DNA of 64,000 nucleotides, taken from positions 2,108,001 through 2,172,000 of the forward strand of contig NZ_CP081120.1 in the NCBI RefSeq assembly GCF_025141935.1, given 5' to 3'. The translations under genes were made by a program, and so were the position numbers. Position 1 is the first letter of the stretch. Each line of letters begins with the position of its first letter. Source of the DNA: Sulfitobacter sp. S190. Its GTDB lineage: Bacteria; Pseudomonadota; Alphaproteobacteria; Rhodobacterales; Rhodobacteraceae. Under the pieces are notes generated by a model. The model was not told where the DNA came from. It ran no database searches and worked only from the letters and a program-made list of their open reading frames with translations. Shown one piece after another: positions 24,562 to 33,210 of this stretch.

Positions 24562-26130
24562 CTACTGAAAGCTCGCAGTGGGCAGGTACAGATCGTGGCG
24601 GACCCCTTCAGGGTGCCAGTCGGTCTGCATACTGCCGTTCATCTGGCTGTTTACGGTCATCTCGATCAGGGTCGAGCCGAACCCTTTGGTCGAAGGCGCA
24701 CCGGGCACGTTCGGCCCGCCCGTTTCGGACCACCGCAGATGCACGGCCGTACCGTCATCGCCGGCGATCGTATCCCACGTCAGAACCAGCTTTCCGCTTT
24801 CTTCCGAAAGGGCGCCGTATTTCGCGGCATTTGTTGCCATTTCGTGCAGGACCAGCGCCAGATTGGACGCGGCATCGGGGTTGAGCGGCACCGGCGGTCC
24901 GGTCAGGGTAATTGCATCGGCTGTGCGGATGTGGGGCTCCAGAATGGAGGAGGCCAATGTCTGCAACGTGACGTCCGTCGTCGTGACCTGCTTGCCCGAA
25001 ATCGCCGGTTGGATCAGCGCATGCGCCGAGGCAAGCGCCTCGACCCGCCCGCGTAGCGCCGCTCCCATCTGCTTGGGGCTGCTGCTGCGGCGGGCGGTCA
25101 TGCTGATCATGCCCGAAACGATCGCAAACAGGTTCTTAACCCGGTGGTTCAGTTCCTGCGTCAACAGCTGTTCGCGCAATTCAGCGGCTTTATGATCGGT
25201 GATGTCGCGCACTGTTCCGACCAGACGCACAGCTTGCCCGTCGACAAAACTCGCCTGTCCCATCGTGTGCAGCCATCTGGTCTCGCCCGTATCCGGCCGA
25301 GTGAACCGCATTTCCAGATCATGCTGGCCCGTGCCCCCGGGATTGAGGGATGCCTCTACATCCGTTTCCCACACAAGCTTGTCATCCGGGTGAATAGACT
25401 GCTGAACGGCGGCAAAGACGTCTTCTTCGTCTTTTTGCAGGCCCCAGATCGAATACAGCTCGTCATCCCAACGGGCCTTCTGGGTCTGTGGGTCAAAGTC
25501 ATAAGTACCGATCTGTCCGGCACGCAGAGCGAGGCGCAACCGCTCCTCCGCGGCGCTTGCAACGGCTTCGATCTGCGCGCTGTCCGCCAATGCGGACCGC
25601 AGCAAAATCTCCGTCTCGACCACCGACGCAATATCCTCGAGAATTTCACGCTCGTCTGTCGTCCAGTCGCGGGGCTCGGACTGTATTGCGCAAAAGGACC
25701 CAAGGACATGGCCGTCAGGCGCATGGATCGGAATTCCCAGATAGGCAATCACGCCCAGATCGGGGATGGCCAGATTTTCCTGAACGAGCGGGTCTTCGCG
25801 CGCATCGCGGATGACCAACGGCGCGTCTGCGGCGACAACGTGCTGGCAGAAGGAATGCGATAGCGGTGTCTCGCGCGCCTCGGCGGTGGCATCCGGCAGG
25901 CCGGTCTGAGCTTTGAAGAACTGGCGTTCGCCATCAACGAGGGACACCAGCCCGACGGGCGTGCCCAACATGCGCGTAGCCAGACGCACGGCCCTGTCAA
26001 ACGCCTCTTCCGGGGGCGTATCCATCAAGCCGGTGGCGTCCAGCGCCGTCAAACGGGCCGAATTGTTCAGGCGTTCGTGCGGTTGCGGGGCAGGAAACGG
26101 GTAGATTTTGGCAGCAAGTGGGTCGGACAT
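24562..26130 (-). CDS. GAF-PAS sensor histidine kinase of the HWE family
   Basis: The product has 522 residues. Residues about 20-165 form a GAF domain (FDRAVRLATRMLGTPVGLVSLVDGERQFFK and SHSFCQHVV). Residues about 185-310 form a PAS domain ending in the usual VGTVRDITDHK. The kinase core follows: the phosphoacceptor box QELNHRVKNLFAIVSGM and the ATPase box LALVLHEMATNAAKYGALS, both typical of HWE/HisKA_2 kinases, which often act in light or general stress signalling. It has no membrane helix and is therefore soluble. The frame stays open upstream, but the ATG at 26130 gives the normal MSDPLAAKIYPFP start. No response regulator is adjacent. It is divergent from radC. Confidence 0.88.
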   Translation of the reverse strand: MSDPLAAKIYPFPAPQPHERLNNSARLTALDATGLMDTPPEEAFDRAVRLATRMLGTPVGLVSLVDGERQFFKAQTGLPDATAEARETPLSHSFCQHVVAADAPLVIRDAREDPLVQENLAIPDLGVIAYLGIPIHAPDGHVLGSFCAIQSEPRDWTTDEREILEDIASVVETEILLRSALADSAQIEAVASAAEERLRLALRAGQIGTYDFDPQTQKARWDDELYSIWGLQKDEEDVFAAVQQSIHPDDKLVWETDVEASLNPGGTGQHDLEMRFTRPDTGETRWLHTMGQASFVDGQAVRLVGTVRDITDHKAAELREQLLTQELNHRVKNLFAIVSGMISMTARRSSSPKQMGAALRGRVEALASAHALIQPAISGKQVTTTDVTLQTLASSILEPHIRTADAITLTGPPVPLNPDAASNLALVLHEMATNAAKYGALSEESGKLVLTWDTIAGDDGTAVHLRWSETGGPNVPGAPSTKGFGSTLIEMTVNSQMNGSMQTDWHPEGVRHDLYLPTASFQ

Positions 26131-26305
26131 AAGCGAGTGTCTAGCATAGCTTACACGGCGGTGACATCGCATTCTCATGCGGTAGCGGATCGGCGCCAAG
26201 ACCACGGGCCGCATCGAAAGCCAGCGGCCTTTACGAAAAGTTAACCACTTTTTCACAGCATGGGTGGATGTGTCCTCACTCCAATGTGTCAGCCGGAGGT
26301 ACCGA

Positions 26306-27244
26306 ATGACCAATCCGCTCTCCATCGGTCTCGACAGTTTGAAAAAACTCAAGACCAAGAGGCACAAACGGTTCGCAGCCCCGAAGCGGTCGACCGGATC
26401 TGGCTTTTCCGAAGAGGCATTGCAGGGGCTTGCCGATCTCGACGCGCGCTGCGCCCCGATTGACGCGGTTCCGCTGTCGGCCATGGCGCCGACCTATACC
26501 CGCACGAGGCGCCTGTCCAAAGAGGCATCCGCCGGTGGGGGGCTTGTCCTCGACGGTCAGGGCAATGCTGTGCCGCACTATTGGGGGCACCGCGAACGGC
26601 TGCGGCAACGGTTCTTGCGGGGCGGTCATGCGGCGATGCCGGAATACGAAGTGCTCGAATTGCTGCTGTTCAACGCGGTACAACGCATCGACGTCAAACC
26701 GCTCGCCAAACGGTTGCTGGCGGAATTCGGCGATCTCAACGGGGTGGTGGCCGCATCGGAACACCGGCTTCTTCAGGTCGATGGCGCGACGCCAAAGGTA
26801 TTTCTCCAGCTGCGCCTCGCCGAGGCATTTGCCCAGCGTATGGGGCAGGCAAAAGTGCTCGCGCGCGAAGTCCTGTCGTCATGGGACGATCTGATCGCCT
26901 ATTGCCGCACCTCGATGGCCCACCGCGAAACGGAACAGTTTCGCATCCTGTTTCTGGACCGCAAGAACGTCGTCGTCGCGGACGAGGCACAGGCCGCCGG
27001 CACGGTCGATCACGTCCCCGTCTATCCCCGAGAGGTCGCCAAACGTGCGCTCGAGCTGAACGCCAGCGCCCTGATCATGGTCCACAACCACCCCTCCGGC
27101 GATCCAACGCCCAGCCAGCAGGACATCAAGATGACCGATGAGGTCAACCGCGCCTGTCAAAGCATCGGTGTGACCATCCATGACCATGTGATCATCGGCA
27201 AGGATCAGGAATACTCTTTCAAAGCGGAAGGGCTTTTCGTCTGA
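26306..27244 (+). CDS. radC: RadC/JAB-domain protein
   Basis: The product has 312 residues. The N-terminal 90 residues are basic and variable. Then comes the RadC helix-hairpin-helix region (WGHRERLRQRFLRGG, MPEYEVLELLLF, KPLAKRLLAEFGDLNGVV). The C-terminal MPN/JAB+ fold carries the metal motif VHNHPSGDPTPSQQDIKMTD, with both histidines and the aspartate, so a metalloprotease-like site is intact. RadC's true role is uncertain; the early link to DNA repair in E. coli has not held up. The start at 26306 follows CGGAGGT. Confidence 0.92.
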   Translation: MTNPLSIGLDSLKKLKTKRHKRFAAPKRSTGSGFSEEALQGLADLDARCAPIDAVPLSAMAPTYTRTRRLSKEASAGGGLVLDGQGNAVPHYWGHRERLRQRFLRGGHAAMPEYEVLELLLFNAVQRIDVKPLAKRLLAEFGDLNGVVAASEHRLLQVDGATPKVFLQLRLAEAFAQRMGQAKVLAREVLSSWDDLIAYCRTSMAHRETEQFRILFLDRKNVVVADEAQAAGTVDHVPVYPREVAKRALELNASALIMVHNHPSGDPTPSQQDIKMTDEVNRACQSIGVTIHDHVIIGKDQEYSFKAEGLFV

Positions 27245-27423
27245 AGGCAGCGCTAGGCCGCGGTGCGCACCGGCGCCTGCCGGAACGTCATCGGAACACG
27301 CGAGGTCATACCCGGCCCCCCTTCTGATCTGATCCGCCGTCCCGACGCGACCATGCCCTGCCCGCCATCTTTCCGTCAGCCGAGAGTTGGCGTTTCAAAC
27401 AGTCGCCCTATCTCCACGCCACG

Positions 27424-28140
27424 ATGACCAAGTACAAAATAGATCAGATCGGTCTGAGCCGTCACCTTTCAGCCGCGCAATGGGCAACGCTCATCGAAGG
27501 CTGCGAAAGCGTCAGGACCGTTTCCAGCAACATCACGCTCACAGAGCGCGGAACGACACTCTCCAAGAGCCTTCTGCTCATCGACGGGTTCATGGGTCGT
27601 GTCATCTCGAACGACATGACGGGCCGAAAGCAGCTCGTTGCTGTTGAGGTGCCCGGCGATTTTGTCGATTTCCACGCCTATCCCCTCAAGCATCTCGACC
27701 ACGACGTCGTATCGATCTCCGAAGCGAAAGTCGCGGTTTTCGACCATGACGTCCTGCAGCGCATTTTTGACGCGGATGTCGAATTGAGCCGCAAGATTTG
27801 GGCGATGACGCTCATCGACGCATCGGTGCAACGGCACTGGACCTACCGCAATGCGGCGATGCGGGCGCTTCCCGCGGTGGCCAACCTGCTGTGCGAGTTC
27901 CGGCACAGGTTGCAACGCGCCGGGTTCGAAAGCGGTGCGTCGTTCGAGTTGCCGATCCAGCAATCGGTGCTCGCGCGGTCATGCGGTCTGTCGGTCGAAC
28001 ACGTCAGCCGGGTGATGCGCGATCTGCGCGAAGGCGGCTACTGTACGATATCGGGCACGACCGTGAACATTCACGATCTCGAAAAGCTCGAGGAAATCGG
28101 CCAGTTTCGCACTGACTACCTATATCCTCCCGGCGTGTAG
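27424..28140 (+). CDS. Crp/Fnr-family transcriptional regulator
   Basis: The product has 238 residues. Residues about 10-140 are a cyclic-nucleotide-binding-like beta roll, and residues about 150-225 are the Crp-type helix-turn-helix (QQSVLARSCGLSVEHVSRVMRDL). The N-terminus has no cysteine cluster, so it is not an iron-sulfur FNR sensor, and the cAMP-binding arginine/glutamate motif is not evident. Alphaproteobacteria have many such regulators with unknown signals. It lies directly upstream of the DUF2383 gene, separated by a region with an FNR box. Confidence 0.9.
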   Translation: MTKYKIDQIGLSRHLSAAQWATLIEGCESVRTVSSNITLTERGTTLSKSLLLIDGFMGRVISNDMTGRKQLVAVEVPGDFVDFHAYPLKHLDHDVVSISEAKVAVFDHDVLQRIFDADVELSRKIWAMTLIDASVQRHWTYRNAAMRALPAVANLLCEFRHRLQRAGFESGASFELPIQQSVLARSCGLSVEHVSRVMRDLREGGYCTISGTTVNIHDLEKLEEIGQFRTDYLYPPGV

Positions 28141-28154
28141 CACTGCCCATCGTA

Positions 28155-28168
28155 TTGATAAAAATCAA
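28155..28168. promoter_or_regulatory. Perfect FNR/FnrL box
   Basis: TTGATAAAAATCAA matches the FNR-type consensus TTGAT-N4-ATCAA at all ten fixed positions. It lies 155 bases upstream of the DUF2383 gene start and just after the stop of the Crp-family gene. Oxygen-dependent control of the downstream gene by FnrL or a Dnr-like regulator is a reasonable inference. Confidence 0.75.
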
Positions 28169-28322
28169 CTGGAAAAGCGGTTGGGCCAACAGGGACACGG
28201 GCGCGCGGCTCTTCCCTTGGCAACGCCAGAATTTGATGGCCCGCGGCGGGAACATGTCGTGTCGGGTTTCGTTGATGAAGGCCACCAGATCGGTGGGCCC
28301 ACTCAAAATGGAGATCCCGAAC

Positions 28323-28769
28323 ATGAAGACCGAAACCGATGCACTCAGCGACCTTTATACGACCCTGATCGACAGCCGCGATGGCTATGAGCAGGCGGCC
28401 GAGCTTATCGATACGCCGCGGCTGAAATCGCTGTTCGAAGACATGCAATCCAACCGCGCCCGTCAGGCCGAAGAGGTCCGTGCTTATCTGAGCGACGCAA
28501 ATGTCGAACTGGATGATGATGGCACGCTTCTGGCCGCTGCCCATCGCAACTTCCTCAGCCTTCGTGAATTTGTGTCAAACGATGACGAAGACATTGTCGA
28601 AGAGGTCATTCGTGGCGAGCGCCAGCTGCTCGACATGTACGACGAAGCCATCCGCCCCATGGACGGCGACAGCGATGCCTACCGTTTCGCCAAGACACAG
28701 TACGAAGCCCTCGCAGAGCGGATCAACCAGCTGGAAGAGGAAGAGCGCCGTCTGGACATCGCGTCCTGA
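28323..28769 (+). CDS. DUF2383 (PA2169-like) four-helix protein
   Basis: This 148-residue, all-helical acidic protein matches the DUF2383 pattern: DLYTTLIDSRDGYEQAA, then PRLKSLFEDMQSNRARQAEE, AAAHRNFLSLREFV and EEVIRGERQLLDMYDEAI. The family has a ferritin-like four-helix bundle; its function is unknown but it is often seen in stress or anaerobic regulons. A GGAG site lies upstream of the ATG at 28323. The FNR box at 28155 probably controls it. Confidence 0.85.
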   Translation: MKTETDALSDLYTTLIDSRDGYEQAAELIDTPRLKSLFEDMQSNRARQAEEVRAYLSDANVELDDDGTLLAAAHRNFLSLREFVSNDDEDIVEEVIRGERQLLDMYDEAIRPMDGDSDAYRFAKTQYEALAERINQLEEEERRLDIAS

Positions 28770-28996
28770 CGTAGCGCGACCGCCCGCATCGCTTCCATCG
28801 TGATGGGCGTAGGCGCTAGGCTACCCCGTTCGCCGCGTCCGCGACATGCGATCCGCACCTGACCGTTCCGTATTATTCGGAGCGGTCCATCGGTCATCTG
28901 GCCCCACCCCGAGACACGCCAATCGAATGGGCCGCGCCCCGCCGTCCCGATGGTCCTCCCCTGCCCGCAATTACACCGACCGGAATGGACTGCCGG
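28770..28996. other. Non-coding spacer before the sulfotransferase gene end
   Basis: This stretch separates the DUF2383 gene from the convergent sulfotransferase gene. I find no convincing gene, terminator or repeat here. An open frame on the plus strand at 28846-29049 is basic and low in complexity and looks non-coding. Confidence 0.6.
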
Positions 28997-29785
28997 CTAT
29001 CCCTGATCCGTTGCGCGCTTTGACTGAACCGCTTGACGGATCGTCCTGAGCGGGTGCCGCACCACCGGTTGCCAAGGCCGCACCACCCCGTCTTGATCAT
29101 AGCCCCAAACGGCCGCGCGGCGGCTTTGATCCTCGTCCATCGGGACGGCCCCTTGATAGCGGTCGTTTCCGTTCACGATCTTTTCGCCGGGTTTCACACC
29201 GCAACCCTCCTGACCGATGAAACTGGCAAGCATTGCAACGGCTTGCTGAGGGTTTGCGACAATATCCTCGTAGCGCAGCACCATGACGGCATGCAGCCTT
29301 TCGATGTCAGTGCGCACGATATCGTGGGCGTCCAGCCAATGGTCGATCATGCTTGTCTGATCCAGATCGACCCACTTGCGCGTTGCTGCCGCGACCATTT
29401 CGGGATGACGCAGAACGACTACGAATTGGGCCAGCGGAAACAGCTGTTGCAACAACCGCATGCGCGTCAGGTTCACCGGCGATTTCTCGACCCGCCACGG
29501 GGCCTCTTCGTCGAACCACGGCGCCCAATCGTGATCCAGCCGTTGCCTGGTGGCGAGCGTGTTGAACGCGCTTTTTTCCGTCAGATGCTGTTGAGGGTCC
29601 GTGGCGAACGCCAAGGGGCGCCCCGCCAGCGCATCGTGCGGTATCGCCCCTTGCAGATAAACGCCCTCGTTTTCCGGCACCGGTGCCCCTTCAATCGCGC
29701 TGACCCCGTCAATGCCCGCGATCAGACGTGCCGTCAGGCTCGTTCCGGAGCGGTGCAGCCCACCGACAAAAACATACCGTGGCAT
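28997..29785 (-). CDS. Sulfotransferase family protein
   Basis: The product has 262 residues. The PAPS 5'-phosphosulfate loop is at the N-terminus (YVFVGGLHRSGTSLTARLI, residues 4-22) and the 3'-phosphate segment is FVVVLRHPEMVAAATRKW (about 120-137). A later LRYEDIVANPQQAVAMLASF is typical of carbohydrate and bacterial sulfotransferases. The enzyme would move sulfate from PAPS to a hydroxyl group. The frame is open upstream, but the ATG at 29785 gives the usual start next to the PAPS loop. It is divergent, across 177 bases, from a four-gene glycosyltransferase operon, which suggests that the acceptor is the glycan made there. Confidence 0.88.
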   Translation of the reverse strand: MPRYVFVGGLHRSGTSLTARLIAGIDGVSAIEGAPVPENEGVYLQGAIPHDALAGRPLAFATDPQQHLTEKSAFNTLATRQRLDHDWAPWFDEEAPWRVEKSPVNLTRMRLLQQLFPLAQFVVVLRHPEMVAAATRKWVDLDQTSMIDHWLDAHDIVRTDIERLHAVMVLRYEDIVANPQQAVAMLASFIGQEGCGVKPGEKIVNGNDRYQGAVPMDEDQSRRAAVWGYDQDGVVRPWQPVVRHPLRTIRQAVQSKRATDQG

Positions 29786-29962
29786 CTCCAGCGATCCTTC
29801 CTGCGACTTGATAATTCTCAACTGGCCCTTCGGGTGAGCAAACGACCTGCTCAAAGAAATAAGGCCAATGGCCGGATATTCGACCATGCGCGTCCGGTGG
29901 GCCGATTTTTTTGTCGGGAACCGCGCGGAAAATCGATCCGTTGGGAAGCACTGGAGGTGGCC

Positions 29963-32044
29963 ATGTACATTATGCATATTGCGCTCGGCGGGTGCTTTAC
30001 CATGCCTGAAATCGACTACGGGATCACAGAAGATACCGGCGGTCACATCGGCTACATCGCAGGCGCCGCGACCGCACAGGCCAAGCGCACGGATGTGCAC
30101 CGCGTCGATATTATCACCCGTCTGTTCCGTGATCCGGCACTGGGGTCCGATTACGCAAAGCCGCTGCAAACCGTTGCGCCAAAGCTGAATATCCGCCGGA
30201 TCGAGACACGCCTGTCCGACTATCTGAGCAAGGAGGCCCTTGCCGATCACATCCCCGAAATAACCCAATCCTTCCTGCGCCTGCTCGCCTCGCAGCCGCG
30301 TAAACCCGATATCATCCATGCCCATTTCGCCGATGCCGCCGTTCTGGCCACTGCCGCCAAAGAGCGGTTCGGCATCCCGTTTATCTACACGCCGCACTCC
30401 TTCGGGATCGACAAGGCGTCCTGCACACGAACACCGCCATGCGCCTCTTTGACCCGACGCATTTCGCAGGAAAAAGAGGCGCTCCGAAACGCAGAAGCAA
30501 TCGTTGTATCCTCGCGCGATGAAGCCGAAAGACAGGTCGTCGCCTATGATGCGGACGTCTGTGGCCACGTGCACAGGGTCGCGCCGGGTGTCACCATCGC
30601 CCCCCCGCGGGACATGGCCCTGACAAAGGCATCATCGCTGCTGGCCAGACATCTGGCGGACCCCGTAAAACCCTTTGTCCTCGCGGTTGCACGCCCGGTA
30701 CACCGCAAAAACCTTGCCATCCTGCTCAAGGCCTTCCGGTCCCGCGCAGAGTTGAGAGAACGTGCCAACCTCGTCATCGTTTCGGGCCAGCACGAGACGG
30801 CAAAAGCCCCCCGAAGCGAGACTGCGCGGGTCATCGCAGAATTGCGGATGTTGGCGCAAGCTCCCGAACTTGCCGGTCGCATCGCCCTGCCCGCCCGTCA
30901 CGACCATCAGCTGATCGCCGAGCTCTACGCCCTCGCGGCAAGGCAAAACGGTCTATTTGCGAACCCTGCCCTGCACGAACCTTTTGGCCTCACGCTGCTT
31001 GAGGCGGCCTTGTTCCAGCTGCCCGTCGTTGCCACCAAACACGGGGGGCCAGCGGATATCATGCGGCAAATGGCCCACGGCATACTGGTGGAGCCGACCG
31101 ATCAGACCGCCATTGGCGATGCGCTTTGCACCCTGCTCACCGACAAGGCGGCCTACCGCGATGCGCAACTGGTCGCGCGCACGCAATTCCACCGCTTCAG
31201 CTGGACCGCGTGGGCCGCGCAGGTGCAGATGATCTACCGCTCGGCTGTCGCACCCGCGCGCGAGCAACTCCCTGCCCCCGCAAAGCTGCTGGCCTGCGAC
31301 ATCGACAACACGCTGACCGGTTCAAAAGCGGCGGCTTCCGCATTTGGGGCCTGGGCTCAGAATCGCGGCATCGCTTTTTGCGTGAACACCGGCCGCTGCA
31401 TCACCGAAGCGCGCTCCGTGCTGGCAAAGTGGCATTTGCCCGAACCCGATTTCTTTATCACCGCGGTCGGGACAGAAATCCACGCACGCGACCGGTTCGG
31501 AAAGCTGCGCCTCGATCGGGGATATGCCGATCTGCTGAGTGCCGATTGGGACCGCGCGGAGGTGTTTGCCCAGTTGCGTGACATGGAGGCGACGCTCCAA
31601 CCCGATATCGAGCAAAGGGCATGGAAAATCAGCTGTTTCGGCTCTGCCTTCGAGGCCGATCTGATCCGGTACAAGATGGCACAGGCAGGCCTGCGCGTGC
31701 GCGTGATCGCCTCCCATGGGCGGATGATTGACGTAGTGCCCATGGCCGCCGGCAAGGCAAACGCACTGGCGTATGCGGCACGGACCATCGGGCTGTCTCT
31801 GGCCGACTGTATTGCCGCGGGCGACAGTGGCAACGACATGGACATGCTGGCGGCCAGCGGCACCAGCATTCTGGTGTCGAATGCACTGGCTGAGGCCACG
31901 AAAAACGGAGCACCACCGCAGCTTTACCGCGCCAGAGCCGCTTATGCGGACGGCGTTCTGGAAGGTCTGGCGCGGTATGGCCACGCACGAAAACCCGCAC
32001 TGCCCAGTGCGACCGTGCCGCTGTCGTCCGGGGTGCTGCAATGA
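29963..32044 (+). CDS. Sucrose-phosphate-synthase-like GT4 glycosyltransferase fused to a HAD phosphatase
   Basis: The product has 693 residues. Residues 1-430 resemble sucrose-phosphate synthase: IALGGCFTMPEIDYGITEDTGGH at the start, DIIHAHFADAAVLA, and the retaining GT-B motif ALHEPFGLTLLEAA with E339. Residues about 440-680 are a Cof/SPP-type HAD phosphatase with D446-I-D448-NTLTGS, Lys in AAGKANALAYA and GDSGNDMDML, so all catalytic motifs appear intact, unlike the degenerate domain of many two-domain synthases. It would make a sugar-sugar (or sugar-polyol) phosphate and then dephosphorylate it. GGAGGT precedes the ATG. Its stop overlaps the next start (ATGA). Sucrose itself is possible but not proven. 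Confidence 0.85.
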   Translation: MYIMHIALGGCFTMPEIDYGITEDTGGHIGYIAGAATAQAKRTDVHRVDIITRLFRDPALGSDYAKPLQTVAPKLNIRRIETRLSDYLSKEALADHIPEITQSFLRLLASQPRKPDIIHAHFADAAVLATAAKERFGIPFIYTPHSFGIDKASCTRTPPCASLTRRISQEKEALRNAEAIVVSSRDEAERQVVAYDADVCGHVHRVAPGVTIAPPRDMALTKASSLLARHLADPVKPFVLAVARPVHRKNLAILLKAFRSRAELRERANLVIVSGQHETAKAPRSETARVIAELRMLAQAPELAGRIALPARHDHQLIAELYALAARQNGLFANPALHEPFGLTLLEAALFQLPVVATKHGGPADIMRQMAHGILVEPTDQTAIGDALCTLLTDKAAYRDAQLVARTQFHRFSWTAWAAQVQMIYRSAVAPAREQLPAPAKLLACDIDNTLTGSKAAASAFGAWAQNRGIAFCVNTGRCITEARSVLAKWHLPEPDFFITAVGTEIHARDRFGKLRLDRGYADLLSADWDRAEVFAQLRDMEATLQPDIEQRAWKISCFGSAFEADLIRYKMAQAGLRVRVIASHGRMIDVVPMAAGKANALAYAARTIGLSLADCIAAGDSGNDMDMLAASGTSILVSNALAEATKNGAPPQLYRARAAYADGVLEGLARYGHARKPALPSATVPLSSGVLQ

Positions 32045-33210
32045 ACATGCAGGTCGCAGCAACGTCCGGCACCGCCCGGCCCATCGGCTATTTCGTGCAT
32101 CATCAGGGCCGTGGCCACGCCCAAAGATGTGCCGCGATTGTGAACGCCCTGCCGATTTCGCAGAAGGCCACAATTTTCTGCGCACGCACCGATATCTTTC
32201 CGCCGCTGCGGGCGGGTATCCACATCGAGAAAATCCCCTCTCTTTTCGAACCAACCGGGTTCGAGGACGTGAATGATACCTTCGGCCAACCCGAAACGGT
32301 CCATTGCGCACCGCTCGGCTGGCCCGGTATCCGGTCGGCGATGGGCATCATGGCAAACTGGTTCCACCAAGCAAATCCCGCGCTCATGATCGTGGATGTC
32401 TCTGCCGAAGTCGCACAGCTGGCGCGGCTTTGTTCGGTGCCATGCGTCAAGATACTCCAACACGGGGACCGCAGCGATATCGGTCATCGGGCCGCCTATG
32501 CGGGCTGTGTCGGTCTGATCGCACCCTGTGCGCGCGCGCTGGCGCAGGACGACTGGAACGATCTGATGGCGAAGATCCATTTCGCCGCCGGCATCGGAAC
32601 CGCTCAGCCGCGCGCTGACAAACGGACCGCCCGCGCCGCCCTGGACCTGCCCAAGAACAAGCAGGTGGTTTTGGTCATTTCGGGGGGCGGCGGAAACGGG
32701 TTCGGTTCGGCGCCGCTCGGCGTGGGGGCGCGTGCGACGCCTGACAAGTTCTGGGTCACGGTGGGCAAGGTCGAAACAGAATGGCACGCGACGGAACCCG
32801 CCAATCTGCGCCACGACGGCTGGGTAGACACGATCCGCGACTACATCGCCGCCGCCGACACCATCGTCGCGTCGACCGGTAACACGACCTGCCACGATAT
32901 TATGGCTGCCGGACGGCCCTGGATCGCGGTGCCGGAGTGGCGATATTTCGACGAGCAGGTAGAAAAGGCAAATGCCCTTGGCCGCATCGGCGCCGCGCAT
33001 GTGGTGCCAGCCATGCCTTCTTCAGCGCATGGCTGGCGCAAGGCGATCGCCTTGGCGCACGACACACATGATCCGGCAGTGCAGCGCAGCCTGATAGACC
33101 CAGACGCCCCTCGCAAACTCGCCGACTGGCTCGCCCGGATGATCGCCGCCCTCACGCCGCCAACCGCCGCAGCCCAAGACAGAGCCCTGACCCCGGAGAT
33201 TTCGATATGA
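32041..33210 (+). CDS. MurG/GT28-like glycosyltransferase
   Basis: This 389-residue protein has a GT-B fold with an N-terminal glycine/histidine loop like MurG and diglucosyl-diacylglycerol synthases (GYFVHHQGRGHAQRCAA, residues 17-33). The C-terminal half has ISGGGGNGFG and STGNTTCHDIMAAGRPWIAVPEW, the donor-binding segment of the GT28 C-terminal domain. The ATG overlaps the stop of the SPS-like gene and the stop overlaps the GT2 gene start. The acceptor is unknown. It probably extends the product of the first gene. Confidence 0.8.
   Translation: MNMQVAATSGTARPIGYFVHHQGRGHAQRCAAIVNALPISQKATIFCARTDIFPPLRAGIHIEKIPSLFEPTGFEDVNDTFGQPETVHCAPLGWPGIRSAMGIMANWFHQANPALMIVDVSAEVAQLARLCSVPCVKILQHGDRSDIGHRAAYAGCVGLIAPCARALAQDDWNDLMAKIHFAAGIGTAQPRADKRTARAALDLPKNKQVVLVISGGGGNGFGSAPLGVGARATPDKFWVTVGKVETEWHATEPANLRHDGWVDTIRDYIAAADTIVASTGNTTCHDIMAAGRPWIAVPEWRYFDEQVEKANALGRIGAAHVVPAMPSSAHGWRKAIALAHDTHDPAVQRSLIDPDAPRKLADWLARMIAALTPPTAAAQDRALTPEISI

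Noticed and set aside
27245..27423. Possible small gene between radC and the Crp-family gene
   Set aside because: No frame with a ribosome site and plausible protein composition was found.
28846..29049. 67-residue plus-strand open frame before the sulfotransferase gene
   Set aside because: The product is Arg/Pro/Ser-rich with no ribosome site, and it overlaps the end of the sulfotransferase gene.
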